A stretch of 49,486 nt of DNA from Leptospiraceae bacterium (GCA_027485405.1 JAIXRB010000085.1:1-49486); one strand, 5' to 3'. Positions 8,486 through 17,211 are shown, counted from the first letter of the stretch. Program-made: numbers and translations. The notes: generated by a model not told the origin, from the sequence alone.

Positions 8486-9010
8486 GTGGATTCAAAATTC
8501 TTCACAATTCCGACTTTATTCATTTTATTTTCGTTAGTTTTTTCCTGCCAAAAAAAGGAAGAAATCCTAGTGAAAGAGGGGGAAAACTGGGAAAGCAAAG
8601 GAGAAAAAACCCGAGCTCTCTATCAATATGAGCTTTCTCTTCGCGAAAACCCAGACTATGCCCTTGCCCAGAAAAAAATGGGACTTTTACTCGCAGAATC
8701 CCCCTTTTCCACTGCTACAGCGATCTATTATTTAGAAAAATTCTACCAAGGGGCAAAGACCGATGGGGAAGTGAATCGAGAGCTATTCCGTCTGTACTTG
8801 GCAACAGGGTATGAAAAGGAAGCTTTAGCACTTTTGGAAGACATCCGAAACCAGGGGAAAACAGAACAGGCTGAGTTCTGGGAATCTGCCTTCCTCTGCT
8901 TGTCCAAACTCGGAAAACCAAAGGAGGCACTTAAAAAAATGGAGGAGAGTCCCCTAGCCCAAGACCCCTACTACTCTCCCTGGACTCAAACTTGCCAAAA
9001 ATCCCTGTAA
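8486..9010 (+). CDS. TPR-containing lipoprotein
   Basis: 174 residues from a GTG start with AAGGAG close upstream. The signal peptide ends in the lipobox LVFSC, followed by a charged spacer and helical repeats of TPR type (ALYQYELSLRENPDYALAQKKMGLLL, then further pairs to the C-terminus). TPR lipoproteins act as periplasmic or surface scaffolds; no specific partner is indicated. It is divergent from xerD and sits 75 bases before trxB. No enzymatic motif is seen. Confidence 0.78.
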   Translation: MDSKFFTIPTLFILFSLVFSCQKKEEILVKEGENWESKGEKTRALYQYELSLRENPDYALAQKKMGLLLAESPFSTATAIYYLEKFYQGAKTDGEVNRELFRLYLATGYEKEALALLEDIRNQGKTEQAEFWESAFLCLSKLGKPKEALKKMEESPLAQDPYYSPWTQTCQKSL

Positions 9011-9085
9011 CCTTGAAATCCATTGGTTTCTGGGCTCCCACCCCATGAGCTTTTTCGTCTAAACAAAACAAAAAAGGAAATTTTC

Positions 9086-10027
9086 ATGCCCCATAAATTA
9101 GTCATTATCGGTTCCGGCCCCGCTGGTCATACTGCCGCTATCTACGCGGCCCGTGCCAATTTAAACCCAGTTATGTACGAAGGCTTTATGGCAGGGGGAG
9201 TTGCCGCTGGTGGACAATTGACCACTACAACCGAAGTGGAAAACTTTCCTGGTTTCCCAGAAGGAATCGATGGAACCAAACTGACGCAGCTTTTCCGAGA
9301 ACAATCTGTTCGCTACGGAACTACAATCCATACCCAAACCATTACAAAAGTAGACTTTTCTAAAAGACCCTTTGTACTTTGGTCCGACGATGAGGAAATC
9401 CATGCGGATTCTGTAATCATAGCAACTGGTGCAACGGCAAAGAGAATGGATGTCAAAGGTGAACACGAATTTTGGCAAAGAGGAATCTCAGCTTGTGCTG
9501 TTTGCGATGGTGCCTTGCCGATTTTTCGAGACAAAGAACTTGCAGTGATAGGCGGTGGAGACAGCGCAGTGGAAGAAGCCACCCATTTAACAAAATTTGC
9601 ATCCAAAGTTTATTTGATCCATAGAAGAGAACAGCTCAGAGCCTCTCAGATTATGCAAAAGCGAGCGCTAGAACATCCTAAGATCCAAATTCTTTGGAAC
9701 AAATCAGTATCTGAGGCTAAGGGCGGAGCTGGTGGATTGACTTCTATTATTCTCGAAGACACTAGAAACAAGGCACTCGAAGAACTAAAAGTAGGTGGAC
9801 TTTTTTACGCAATTGGCCATAAACCCAATACAGACGTTTTTGAAGGTCAGCTAAAATTGGACGAAACTGGCTATATTCTGACTACTCCTGGAACAACCAA
9901 GACCAGCATTGAAGGAGTGTTTGCGGCGGGTGATGTCCAGGACAAAGTATACCGCCAAGCAATCACGGCGGCGGGTTCAGGTTGCATGGCGGCACTTGAA
10001 GCCGAACGCTGGCTAGAAGGTCATTAA
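9086..10027 (+). CDS. trxB: Thioredoxin reductase
   Basis: 313 residues; NADPH-dependent FAD enzyme that reduces thioredoxin in the cytoplasm. It has the N-terminal FAD motif GSGPAGHTAAIYAA, redox-active CAVC in ACAVCDGALP near residue 140, the NADPH motif GGGDSAVEEA, and the C-terminal FAD-binding AAGDVQD. The frame opens upstream at 9023, but the ATG at 9086 has AAAAAGGAAA before it and starts the family N-terminus MPHKLVIIG. Seventeen bases separate it from the M48 protease gene. Confidence 0.95.
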   Translation: MPHKLVIIGSGPAGHTAAIYAARANLNPVMYEGFMAGGVAAGGQLTTTTEVENFPGFPEGIDGTKLTQLFREQSVRYGTTIHTQTITKVDFSKRPFVLWSDDEEIHADSVIIATGATAKRMDVKGEHEFWQRGISACAVCDGALPIFRDKELAVIGGGDSAVEEATHLTKFASKVYLIHRREQLRASQIMQKRALEHPKIQILWNKSVSEAKGGAGGLTSIILEDTRNKALEELKVGGLFYAIGHKPNTDVFEGQLKLDETGYILTTPGTTKTSIEGVFAAGDVQDKVYRQAITAAGSGCMAALEAERWLEGH

Positions 10028-10044
10028 AAAGCGAGGCATATCCT

Positions 10045-11103
10045 ATGGATTTTATCTTTACCAAACTCTTTTCCTTATCTGATTCCGAAGAAAAAGCCGC
10101 AAGGGAACTCAACAGCCACCTGGAAGAATGGGTGCAAACACCCATGGGGCGAAAGGCCTTCATTGCCTCTTTACCGCTCTTAATTGCGGCGTGTTCTACG
10201 ACGGGCAAAGGTCGTATGCGAGAGGGAGACAATTCTGGGCAGGAAACAGTAATCACTTTTGAGGATGAAAAAAGCCTAACAAGAGAGGCAATACCTCAAA
10301 TCCAAAAAGAATACCCTCCTTTGGAAAACCCAAAGATGCAGACCTATATCCAGAACTTGGGTCAAAAAATCGTGGTCGCCAATCGATTAAATGGAAATCC
10401 GTACACTTACAATTTCAGTGTGGTAAAAGCGAACTTCATCAATGCCTTTGCTTTGCCAGCTGGGACTGTAATGGTAACAGTTCCTTTGATTGCCATGGCT
10501 GAATCCGAGGCTGAACTGGCTGGGGTTGTTGGGCACGAAATTGGACATGTAAAGGCTCGTCATGCGGCAGAGCGCATGGACAAAGCTAAACAGGAACAGG
10601 GAAAAACATGGGCCTATGTCGGTGCCGGCGGAATCATGGGAGCCGCTGGAGGTTTTCTTGCAGGGAAGGCTCTTTGTGGCAAAGGTGATACCGCATGTCT
10701 GGTCAAGGCTACTGGACTGGGAGCCGCGGCTGGGGCAGCGGGAGGATATTTGGTTCGCAAGTTTGCTTTTATGGCAAATTCACGTGAAGACGAAATGGAA
10801 GCGGATCGAATCGGCTTCAACACAAGTCTTGCGGCAGGATTTGATAAAGATCATATTGGTCGTTTTTACAACAAACTCTATGAAATGGAAAAAGAGAGCA
10901 AAGGAAACCAAAACCCACTGCTTATGAGAATTGGGGATGCACTTTCCACTCATCCCAACTCTGGAGATCGCGTGGCACAGATGCAGGAGATGACGGCAGG
11001 GGCAAGCAATAGACCTGGGGCAATAGTGAGTTCCCCTGACTTTGATTCGGCTAGAGCAGTGAGCCAGGACTGGACGGCAAAACTCCCAGCCCCGAAATCA
11101 TAG
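10045..11103 (+). CDS. M48-family metalloprotease, predicted lipoprotein
   Basis: 352 residues. The zinc motif HEIGH (in VVGHEIGHVKARHAA) and the downstream glutamate in EDEMEADRIG define a gluzincin of the M48 type (HtpX/BepA-like group). A hydrophobic stretch at about residues 38-52 ends in AACS, a likely lipobox, after an unusually long N-terminal region of nearly 40 residues whose last part reads GRKAFIAS; a Tat-like route is possible but lacks a twin arginine. A glycine/alanine-rich segment in the middle (AGGIMGAAGGFLAG and GLGAAAGAAGGYL) may insert in the membrane. BepA-like members act in outer-membrane protein quality control; that role is inferred. Confidence 0.85.
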   Translation: MDFIFTKLFSLSDSEEKAARELNSHLEEWVQTPMGRKAFIASLPLLIAACSTTGKGRMREGDNSGQETVITFEDEKSLTREAIPQIQKEYPPLENPKMQTYIQNLGQKIVVANRLNGNPYTYNFSVVKANFINAFALPAGTVMVTVPLIAMAESEAELAGVVGHEIGHVKARHAAERMDKAKQEQGKTWAYVGAGGIMGAAGGFLAGKALCGKGDTACLVKATGLGAAAGAAGGYLVRKFAFMANSREDEMEADRIGFNTSLAAGFDKDHIGRFYNKLYEMEKESKGNQNPLLMRIGDALSTHPNSGDRVAQMQEMTAGASNRPGAIVSSPDFDSARAVSQDWTAKLPAPKS

Positions 11104-11114
11104 TCTAACTATTT

Positions 11115-12887
11115 TTATAGGGATTTCTTAGTCCAAGAAAAACGCTCGCTACCATATTCCATCGCCCGATCATAGATAGCTTTGGTTCTCAAAAAATTGT
11201 ATTTTTGTAATTGAACCTGCTCAGCAATCTTTGGTTCGGCGATAACATCCGAAATCAAAAGTTTCACTTTTTTAATGGCTAGATCTTTTAACAAATCTTT
11301 GTAGTTTGTCTCCATTGAAATGTTTACCCCAAAGCTATCTTTCCACTCCTCCAATTTGGGATCATTGAGCAATGCTTGTAGAAGCAATGCCCAAATTAAA
11401 TTTTTGCCTTTGTTCACAAAAAAATATTTGTTAGGTCCCGATTCTATTATGGATTGAACTGCGGCATTCAAACGGAAATTGACTTTGTACAAAAGCAATA
11501 GGCCTTTGCAATCAGCCTGTAGCACTTTTTTGTGGAACACTCCATTGTAAACACCTGAACTTTCAAAGACATCACGTAAGTTATTGATTTTGTCGATATT
11601 GCCTTGCATAGCTAAGAGCGTCTGAGCAAAGCGTTTGATTTCCACCGACTTCTGCTGATTTACATTCAGATCTTCCAAGTCTTCCTGGGAAAGAGAACCA
11701 AAGGCGTTCTCTTGCCTTTCATAGAAAATGTTAAGATCTTCTGCAAACTTATCAGCTATCTCTAGTTGAATGGGGTCACTTGCCCTCAGGTTCCAGGGTT
11801 CTACGGGGTTCTGGCGGTTGTTGTTCACGGTGACTTCGGTGACAAAGCTTTCGTCCCCTTTTGGATCTATGATTTTTGTTAAAACATAAATCTCATTCAA
11901 TCGTTTTCGCCCAGATTCTAGTTTCTTATTTCCTTCCTGCTCTTCCAAAAAATGCCCAAGACTGGATACGGTTTGTGCCCCATTCAAAACTCTAGGTTCT
12001 GTGATGAGCATGGAATTCACGTTCCATTCAACATTTGCTACAGATAGAGCAATTCCATTGTGGTGGAAAATGAAATTTTCAGGATTGTCTTCTCCCGTTA
12101 GCACAATTCTTTTTAGGGCATTTTTAATAGATCGATTAGGGGAATTTTCAATGGAAAGTCCAGCTCGAATGTTTCTGTCAAACAATCTATAGCCCATTTC
12201 CAAATACATTTTATGAAAAGCGACAAGCGGAACCATTGCGATAAACATGCGATATCCACTTTGATTTTTGTATTCAACTGTATTTCGTACGGGAAGAGTG
12301 TATTGGAAGGTTTTTTTAGCTACTGTTTGGTTCGTTCTGGTTTTGGATAGATTGGATCTAAAGTCAATCGTTAGGGAAATGTTTCTGTTTTCAAAGTACT
12401 GATCCAAAAGATGCTTCTTTGCTTCTAAACTCTCTCGCAAAGCGCCTAAGGCATTGCTTTTGTCTGCGGCTTCTGGATCACCATTGAACACAAAGTAGAT
12501 ATAAACTTTGTTTACAACAGATTGGTTTTCATTCAGTGATGCTCGTATTCTTCTTAGGAATTGGTTTTGCAATTCTTCCTTTGTGGGATTGCCGAAAATC
12601 TGATCCAACCCAGACTGGGTCAGAGTCTTGAAGGACTCTTTAAAGCTCTTATGGTCTGCGCTCCATTTAAAAACATAGAGGTATAGATTTTTCTTTGCCC
12701 CATCAACCCAGAATCCATTGATCCCAAGCGAATCGTTTCCAAAGGATATACATTCAGCGGCTTCATCAGAACTTACTTTGTAGTCCCTAAGTAGGTGCAG
12801 ATAGCCGAAGTAATCCTCCTTTGTCCCTCCTAAACTAGATCTGTTTTCCGCAAAAGCTTGGTCTAAATCCCTTTGGTTGATTGCCAT
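11115..12887 (-). CDS. AIPR-family protein (abortive infection phage resistance family)
   Basis: 590 residues. The central block with FIFHHNGIALSV, EPRVLNGAQTVSSL, TVNNNRQNPVEPWNLRA and the following FYERQENAF is typical of the AIPR family (PF10592), found in phage-defence contexts. The N-terminal part contains GNDSLGINGFWVDG and LYLYVFKWS, which recalls the G-D...K pattern of PD-(D/E)xK-type nuclease domains, though the lysine motif is imperfect. No methylase, helicase or second abortive-infection gene lies beside it; neighbours are housekeeping genes. It is a single gene with its own upstream gap, convergent with the M48 protease. Defence activity is inferred from the family, not shown by the sequence. 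Confidence 0.8.
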   Translation of the reverse strand: MAINQRDLDQAFAENRSSLGGTKEDYFGYLHLLRDYKVSSDEAAECISFGNDSLGINGFWVDGAKKNLYLYVFKWSADHKSFKESFKTLTQSGLDQIFGNPTKEELQNQFLRRIRASLNENQSVVNKVYIYFVFNGDPEAADKSNALGALRESLEAKKHLLDQYFENRNISLTIDFRSNLSKTRTNQTVAKKTFQYTLPVRNTVEYKNQSGYRMFIAMVPLVAFHKMYLEMGYRLFDRNIRAGLSIENSPNRSIKNALKRIVLTGEDNPENFIFHHNGIALSVANVEWNVNSMLITEPRVLNGAQTVSSLGHFLEEQEGNKKLESGRKRLNEIYVLTKIIDPKGDESFVTEVTVNNNRQNPVEPWNLRASDPIQLEIADKFAEDLNIFYERQENAFGSLSQEDLEDLNVNQQKSVEIKRFAQTLLAMQGNIDKINNLRDVFESSGVYNGVFHKKVLQADCKGLLLLYKVNFRLNAAVQSIIESGPNKYFFVNKGKNLIWALLLQALLNDPKLEEWKDSFGVNISMETNYKDLLKDLAIKKVKLLISDVIAEPKIAEQVQLQKYNFLRTKAIYDRAMEYGSERFSWTKKSL

Positions 12888-12946
12888 CTGAAACCTCTAA
12901 TTGTTTTCCAAATTAGGCGAAAGAGTCATCCGATTCAATTACAAAA

Positions 12947-12970
12947 AAAAGAGGGGTTTCCCCCTCTTTT
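12947..12970 (-). terminator. Strong hairpin, likely terminator for the LruC-domain gene
   Basis: A perfect 10-base stem (AAAAGAGGGG against CCCCTCTTTT) with a 4-base loop lies just past the stop of the minus-strand LruC-domain gene. Read on the minus strand, a run of T follows the stem, as in an intrinsic terminator. The T-runs on both sides would allow it to work in either direction. Confidence 0.8.
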
Positions 12971-12976
12971 CAAAAG

Positions 12977-12995
12977 TGCTAAGTTCCCCTTAGCA
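12977..12995 (-). terminator. Second small hairpin beside the terminator
   Basis: A 7-base inverted repeat, TGCTAAG and CTTAGCA, with a 5-base loop lies between the LruC-domain stop and the strong hairpin. It has no T-run of its own and may be a transcript-stabilising stem or chance. Confidence 0.4.
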
Positions 12996-13021
12996 GTGGA
13001 TTGGATTGAAGAATATATTGT

Positions 13022-14767
13022 TTATGCTTTTTTCCAACGACTCTTCAAGGTATAGCCCAAAGTGGCTCCTAATAGCATCAATCCTGAAGCAATAGCCCAT
13101 AGGTTTTGGTTGATTGCTTTTACCAAGTAAGCAGAGAAGCTAGTTTGGATGTAAAAACTGCGGATGTTCACGACTTTTGTCGAGTCTGTCACATTGTTGT
13201 ACCATTCTCGTTTTAAACTTCCCTGGGAATCTGCCCAAATTGCAAAGTCTGCATAACCAGAAGTGGAAGCCCTACGGATATCTCCACCTTCGATCGGAAA
13301 GTTGAAAACTCCAGGCACAATGATTGAAAATGGGAAACCAGAGCATTCTACGTATTTGTCGATCAATCGAGGAGTTCCGTTGCAAGTTCTTGTTTCGGTC
13401 TCATACCCTGGACGGCGTATCGTCCAAATTGGGGCAGTCTGACCTCCTCTCACGAAAGCAATCCACCAATTCAGGTGACCTGCAACAGTGTTTTGGCTCG
13501 TACTCAAATCTACCGGAGTATCAAAAACGATTTCAAACTGGCTTGTCATACCTCTTCTATAATTGCTAGCATTGACAGGTGGTCTAGTGTTCCAAACATT
13601 ATATGAAGTAGTCTGAGAATCCGGCATGATCAAAATACCTCTGTCAAGTTCTGCCGTCGTCAAACGGGTACTCGCCTTACAATCTGAGGTGTTTGCGGCA
13701 TACTTAGGAGCGGCAGAACATCCATTCCAAACAGTTCTAGTATCGTTGCCTTCCAAATAGGTTTGAGTCAAAGTTGCCTCAGAAGGCACTTTTAAAGTCA
13801 ATCGAAGCTCATGCCGAGACCCAGCACCCCTTCCCACTACTGTGAATACGCCTTTTAAAACTTTGACCTTACCATCGGGGGCTCTATGCATTTCTGTAGA
13901 ATACACCAATGTAAAGTCGTTTAAATCAGCATCCCCTGCAGAAGGAAAAAGACTTTCAAAACTTATCGTATAACGTCCAGATTCTGTTTTTACACCTAAA
14001 TTAGGATTTGTGGGGAAAGCATCAAAAACATTGGCAATCCCATCACAATCTTGGTCAATTGTTGGTAGGCAACCCTGTGGGGCTTGAAAGTTGTCTGTGT
14101 TGATTGTTACAATGGGTGCAACAGTTGTTACCCCCCCAGTCGAACTTCCAGAACCTGATCCACTTCCACTGTTTGCCGGAACTTGGACCGGTGCGGGTCC
14201 ACTAAGATTAAGCACTTCTCCAGTCGAAGGATTGGTTCCAACCACGTTTACATTTACAGTTACAACAGAAGGAGGTACACTGACAGGGATACTCACAGTT
14301 CCTTGGCTGTTAGTGTTGCCAGAGCCTAGCAGATTTGGATTGGCTGGATTGGTCGTGTTTTCCGAGACAGTGACAGGGGCATTGGCGATTGGACCGCCCG
14401 GGCTGGTTATGGTCACTGTGATTGGAACCGAGATATTGGATTCAAAATTGAAATTGCTCCCTGGTGTGACAGGATTCACTGTCGTCGTCGTAGCAATTGT
14501 CGTAGTAGTACTTTCTGGAGTTGCGGCAGTAGAGGAAGCGCTCTCTGTAGAAGGCGTAGTGGTCGGAACCGCATTTGTTGCTGTTGAGTCCAAACTAACA
14601 ACGGTAAAAGAATTTCCCGCAGGTTCTGTTACTGTCGTTGGAGTTGCCGCAGGAGAATCAGTTCCGCCTAGGAGACCAAAGAGGAGTGCTGAGCCATCAG
14701 CGCCTTTTTTAGTATTGCAAGCAAACAAGCTCGCTATGAGAAAACTGACCAAAATCTTCTTTTTCAT
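13022..14767 (-). CDS. LruC-domain surface lipoprotein with Ser/Thr-rich stalk and C-terminal membrane segment
   Basis: 581 residues. The signal peptide ends in the lipobox SLFAC (Cys17). Residues about 35-230 are low-complexity Ser/Thr/Pro/Val/Gly repeats with a beta-sandwich-like stretch that recalls carboxypeptidase-regulatory or Big-type repeats. DQDCDGIANVFDAFP near 240 is a thrombospondin-type-3-like calcium motif. From about 250 to 545 lies an LruC/DUF4842 domain (SLFPSAGDADLNDFTLVYS), named after a leptospiral lipoprotein. The C-terminus has a hydrophobic helix followed by SRWKKA, unusual for a lipoprotein. An AAGGA site precedes the ATG. It lies downstream of the cytochrome gene by 113 bases and is followed by a strong terminator. 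Confidence 0.85.
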   Translation of the reverse strand: MKKKILVSFLIASLFACNTKKGADGSALLFGLLGGTDSPAATPTTVTEPAGNSFTVVSLDSTATNAVPTTTPSTESASSTAATPESTTTTIATTTTVNPVTPGSNFNFESNISVPITVTITSPGGPIANAPVTVSENTTNPANPNLLGSGNTNSQGTVSIPVSVPPSVVTVNVNVVGTNPSTGEVLNLSGPAPVQVPANSGSGSGSGSSTGGVTTVAPIVTINTDNFQAPQGCLPTIDQDCDGIANVFDAFPTNPNLGVKTESGRYTISFESLFPSAGDADLNDFTLVYSTEMHRAPDGKVKVLKGVFTVVGRGAGSRHELRLTLKVPSEATLTQTYLEGNDTRTVWNGCSAAPKYAANTSDCKASTRLTTAELDRGILIMPDSQTTSYNVWNTRPPVNASNYRRGMTSQFEIVFDTPVDLSTSQNTVAGHLNWWIAFVRGGQTAPIWTIRRPGYETETRTCNGTPRLIDKYVECSGFPFSIIVPGVFNFPIEGGDIRRASTSGYADFAIWADSQGSLKREWYNNVTDSTKVVNIRSFYIQTSFSAYLVKAINQNLWAIASGLMLLGATLGYTLKSRWKKA

Positions 14768-14880
14768 TTGAAATTCCTTATCCTACCATTAGAGCTTATA
14801 ATTTCTAATTTTACCAGAAACTTTTGGGCTTTAGTGCAGTCGGTTATGTCCCAATTTAGGGAAAGTACTAGGATTTTCTC

Positions 14881-15303
14881 TTATTTTTTTTGCATGGAGT
14901 GGATGTACTGTGCAAGTGCTTGGATTTCGTTCTGGCGCATGTACGAGTAGGATTTCATATACCCACCTGGGATTCCATTTTTGATTGTTTTGGCGATTTC
15001 ACCTATCGAATGCCCGTACGCATAACTGCTCCTCTCTTGGAAGTTCGGCATTCTGGTTTTTCCTATCAGGTCACTTCGACTGCCCCGTCCATCCCCTTCT
15101 TCTCCATGGCAGGATCCACATCCATTTTGCATATACATTGCCTCTGGAAAGGGCACGGTCACCGCAGGAGGCGGAGGAGGTTCTTTGGGGAGCTCTGGTT
15201 TGTCGTCTAGATCTGCAGAACAGGAAAAGACTAAGAAAATGCACATCAGGAAAAGAGAAATGGATTTTAGATTCAAAGATTTGTTTTCCAGTAGCTGAAT
15301 CAA
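14881..15303 (-). CDS. Monohaem cytochrome c lipoprotein
   Basis: About 140 residues. A signal peptide ends in LVFSC, then comes an acidic proline-rich linker (EPPPPPAV) and a class I cytochrome c fold with haem site CGSCH and a likely axial Met in GGYMKSY (or TRMPNF). It should sit in the periplasm tethered by lipid and pass single electrons. The frame extends up to 15429 inside the carbonic anhydrase gene. TTG at 15303 (4 bases after that gene's stop, with GAAGG upstream) or TTG at 15276 gives a normal signal peptide; ATG at 15348 gives a long n-region. The exact start is uncertain. Redox partner unknown. Confidence 0.8.
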   Translation of the reverse strand: MIQLLENKSLNLKSISLFLMCIFLVFSCSADLDDKPELPKEPPPPPAVTVPFPEAMYMQNGCGSCHGEEGDGRGSRSDLIGKTRMPNFQERSSYAYGHSIGEIAKTIKNGIPGGYMKSYSYMRQNEIQALAQYIHSMQKK

Positions 15304-15307
15304 TTTC

Positions 15308-15823
15308 TTAGATACCTTCTTTCCGATAGTTTTCTTTGTAGCCGGCATAATTCTTTGCGGTTCGAGTGATGATCTCTCTTTCTTTATCGCCAATATCTCG
15401 AATGATCTTGGCTGGGTTTCCCATAACAAGTACGCCTGGAGGGATTTTTTTTCCCGGGGTAACCAAAGCTCCTGCGGCTACAAACGACCATTCCCCGATT
15501 TCGACATCATCCATAAGCATAGCTCCCATCCCAACAAAACTATGATCTTTTAAAATGCATCCATGTAAGGTAGCACGGTGGCCTATCGAAACGTAGTTTC
15601 CGATTTCGACCGGATACAAATCGCGAGCCACATGGATTAGGGTCATGTCTTGGATATTGACATGGTCACCTATCTTAATGTAGTTGACATCTCCCCTTAC
15701 TAAGCATTGGAACCAAATGGATGTTTCTTCTCCAATGGTGACCTTGCCTATGATTTCGGCACTCGGGGCAATCCAAGCTGAAGAAGCGATTTGAGGCAAA
15801 TTGCCTTGAAAAGAATAGATCAT
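15308..15823 (-). CDS. Gamma-class carbonic anhydrase family protein
   Basis: 171 residues of left-handed beta-helix built from hexapeptide repeats (IGKVTIG, IGDHVNIQD, IGNYVSIG, VEIGEW). The zinc ligands of gamma-carbonic anhydrases are visible: His in LIHVA and the pair in GHRATLHGC; VRGD and NIQD motifs also match. The family converts CO2 and bicarbonate, although many short members have unproved activity. The start overlaps the end of the SulP transporter gene by 4 bases, so co-translation is likely and a role in bicarbonate handling is plausible. Confidence 0.88.
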   Translation of the reverse strand: MIYSFQGNLPQIASSAWIAPSAEIIGKVTIGEETSIWFQCLVRGDVNYIKIGDHVNIQDMTLIHVARDLYPVEIGNYVSIGHRATLHGCILKDHSFVGMGAMLMDDVEIGEWSFVAAGALVTPGKKIPPGVLVMGNPAKIIRDIGDKEREIITRTAKNYAGYKENYRKEGI

Positions 15824-17106
15824 ATTGAATCTTTTTTCTCTAACCGATCCATATAGCTAGTCCGAAAGCTTTGAAAAATATCCACAATCGACTGTTTTTT
15901 ATAGAGAGCCGAAACAATGTGAATCAAAGTATGGAGCCCCAAGCACAGGAGCAAACCTTCAAAAATACCCAATTTATAGACCAGAAGGCCGCAAATTGTG
16001 GCAAGACAAATCGCATACTTACCGTGGTGGTCATAGACTGATTTTAAACCAAAAATCATCTTCCAACCTGTAAAAACCATAATGATGCCTAAGGTGTATT
16101 GAGGAAGGTAGGACAAAAGATTTGGGAATAAAATCATCACTAAAATGACAGCGGCACAAAACAAATTAGAGAGCTTAGTAACAGCTCCCGCGTAGGCATT
16201 TGTGCTACTTTTCGCCAAACCATCCAGATTTGTCATACCGCCAAAGAACGAAGAACCGAGATTTGCTATCCAAATCGCTAAAAGACTGTTATTGGTATGA
16301 CAGTGCCTTTGGAAAGGATCGATTTTTTCTATAGCCGCATTACTCATGACTTGCTCTATCACATCAATCGAACCTAACATCATCGCAAAACCAATCATCT
16401 TTAAGATTCCGTGCAAGGCATCCGTATGGAAAAAAGCAGGATGAGGCAAAGGAAATTGTAGAGTAAAAGGAACAGGTTCGATTGTAAGTTTTGGCAAAGC
16501 CAAATAGAACATGCTAGCAACACCTATCGCCATAATTGTAAAGTAAGAAATCCCCGGAGACACTTTGCTATATTTTTGAAAGAGAAATATAAATAATACG
16601 AATGAAATTCCGGAAAAGGCTAGTAACTCGATCCTGGATTCATCTAACCAAACATCGGTAGTTGTCAAAGTTGTGTATAGAAACGGGAAAAATTTCAAAG
16701 CTATTTTTAGGCCTATCCCGGCTAAAAGTCCTTCGACCAAATACACAGGGACTAAAAGCAATATATGCCTTTGGACGTTGTATTTCCAAACCACAGCTTG
16801 CATGCTTGCCGTTAAAAAAATAAGGAATGGCATGTTTTGCATTCCAAATTCTTCCACACCGAATGCCAAGGCGGGTGCAAGACCAGCCGCAATTCCGGGT
16901 GTGCCTACGTAACTTCCCGGCCGAAACAAAGAAACAATATAACCAACAATGCATGCAAATACAACAGTAATGAGTCCAATCAAAATTGGATAGTTTGACA
17001 TGATACAAATTCCAGCGCTGAGTGGAATCGCCATGCATCCTGTTATCAAGCCAGCTGATGCATCCCGTCGCAAATAGAGAAAGTGCTCTTTAAAGGCAAA
17101 TGACAT
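15820..17106 (-). CDS. SulP-family anion transporter without a STAS domain
   Basis: 428 residues, nearly all hydrophobic, with roughly ten to twelve membrane segments. SulP hallmarks are the first segment (DASAGLITGCMAIPLSAG), GSYVGTPGIAAGLAPAL, and the conserved LGSIDVIEQVMS and FFGGMTNLDGLAKSSTNAYAGAVTKLSN blocks. The usual C-terminal STAS regulatory domain is missing; the protein ends soon after the last membrane segment. Family members carry sulfate, bicarbonate or other anions. The overlapping gamma-carbonic anhydrase favours bicarbonate, as an inference. TAGGA stands before the ATG. A Fur-box-like palindrome lies about 40 bases upstream. Confidence 0.85.
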   Translation of the reverse strand: MSFAFKEHFLYLRRDASAGLITGCMAIPLSAGICIMSNYPILIGLITVVFACIVGYIVSLFRPGSYVGTPGIAAGLAPALAFGVEEFGMQNMPFLIFLTASMQAVVWKYNVQRHILLLVPVYLVEGLLAGIGLKIALKFFPFLYTTLTTTDVWLDESRIELLAFSGISFVLFIFLFQKYSKVSPGISYFTIMAIGVASMFYLALPKLTIEPVPFTLQFPLPHPAFFHTDALHGILKMIGFAMMLGSIDVIEQVMSNAAIEKIDPFQRHCHTNNSLLAIWIANLGSSFFGGMTNLDGLAKSSTNAYAGAVTKLSNLFCAAVILVMILFPNLLSYLPQYTLGIIMVFTGWKMIFGLKSVYDHHGKYAICLATICGLLVYKLGIFEGLLLCLGLHTLIHIVSALYKKQSIVDIFQSFRTSYMDRLEKKDSI

Positions 17107-17139
17107 AAAATCCTACTTTCATTTCAAAATTGAATCTTT

Positions 17140-17211
17140 CGAATGATTCTCATTTGAATCAAAAAATAGGCTACCAGAATGAGAATCCGAAAGGAGTCAT
17201 TCGTTTTTTTT
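17140..17211. promoter_or_regulatory. Nested inverted repeats in the sulP/sucB divergent region, including a Fur-box-like palindrome
   Basis: The 254-base gap between the divergent sulP and sucB genes holds AATGATTCTCATT at 17142-17154, which has the 5-3-5 palindrome of the inner Fur box (AATGA, three bases, TCATT). GATTCTCATT at 17145-17154 is repeated inverted as AATGAGAATC at 17178-17187. CGAATGA at 17140 pairs with TCATTCG at 17197-17203, which is followed by a run of T. Together they could form an operator or a bulged hairpin. Elsewhere in the gap a TACAAT at 17294 is a possible -10 for sucB. No further gene is seen in the gap. Confidence 0.4.

Noticed and set aside
14091..14771. 226-residue open frame opposite the LruC-domain gene
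   Set aside because: It mirrors the Ser/Thr/Pro-rich repeats of the real gene, has low-complexity Val/Pro/Thr text, no ribosome site and no family features.
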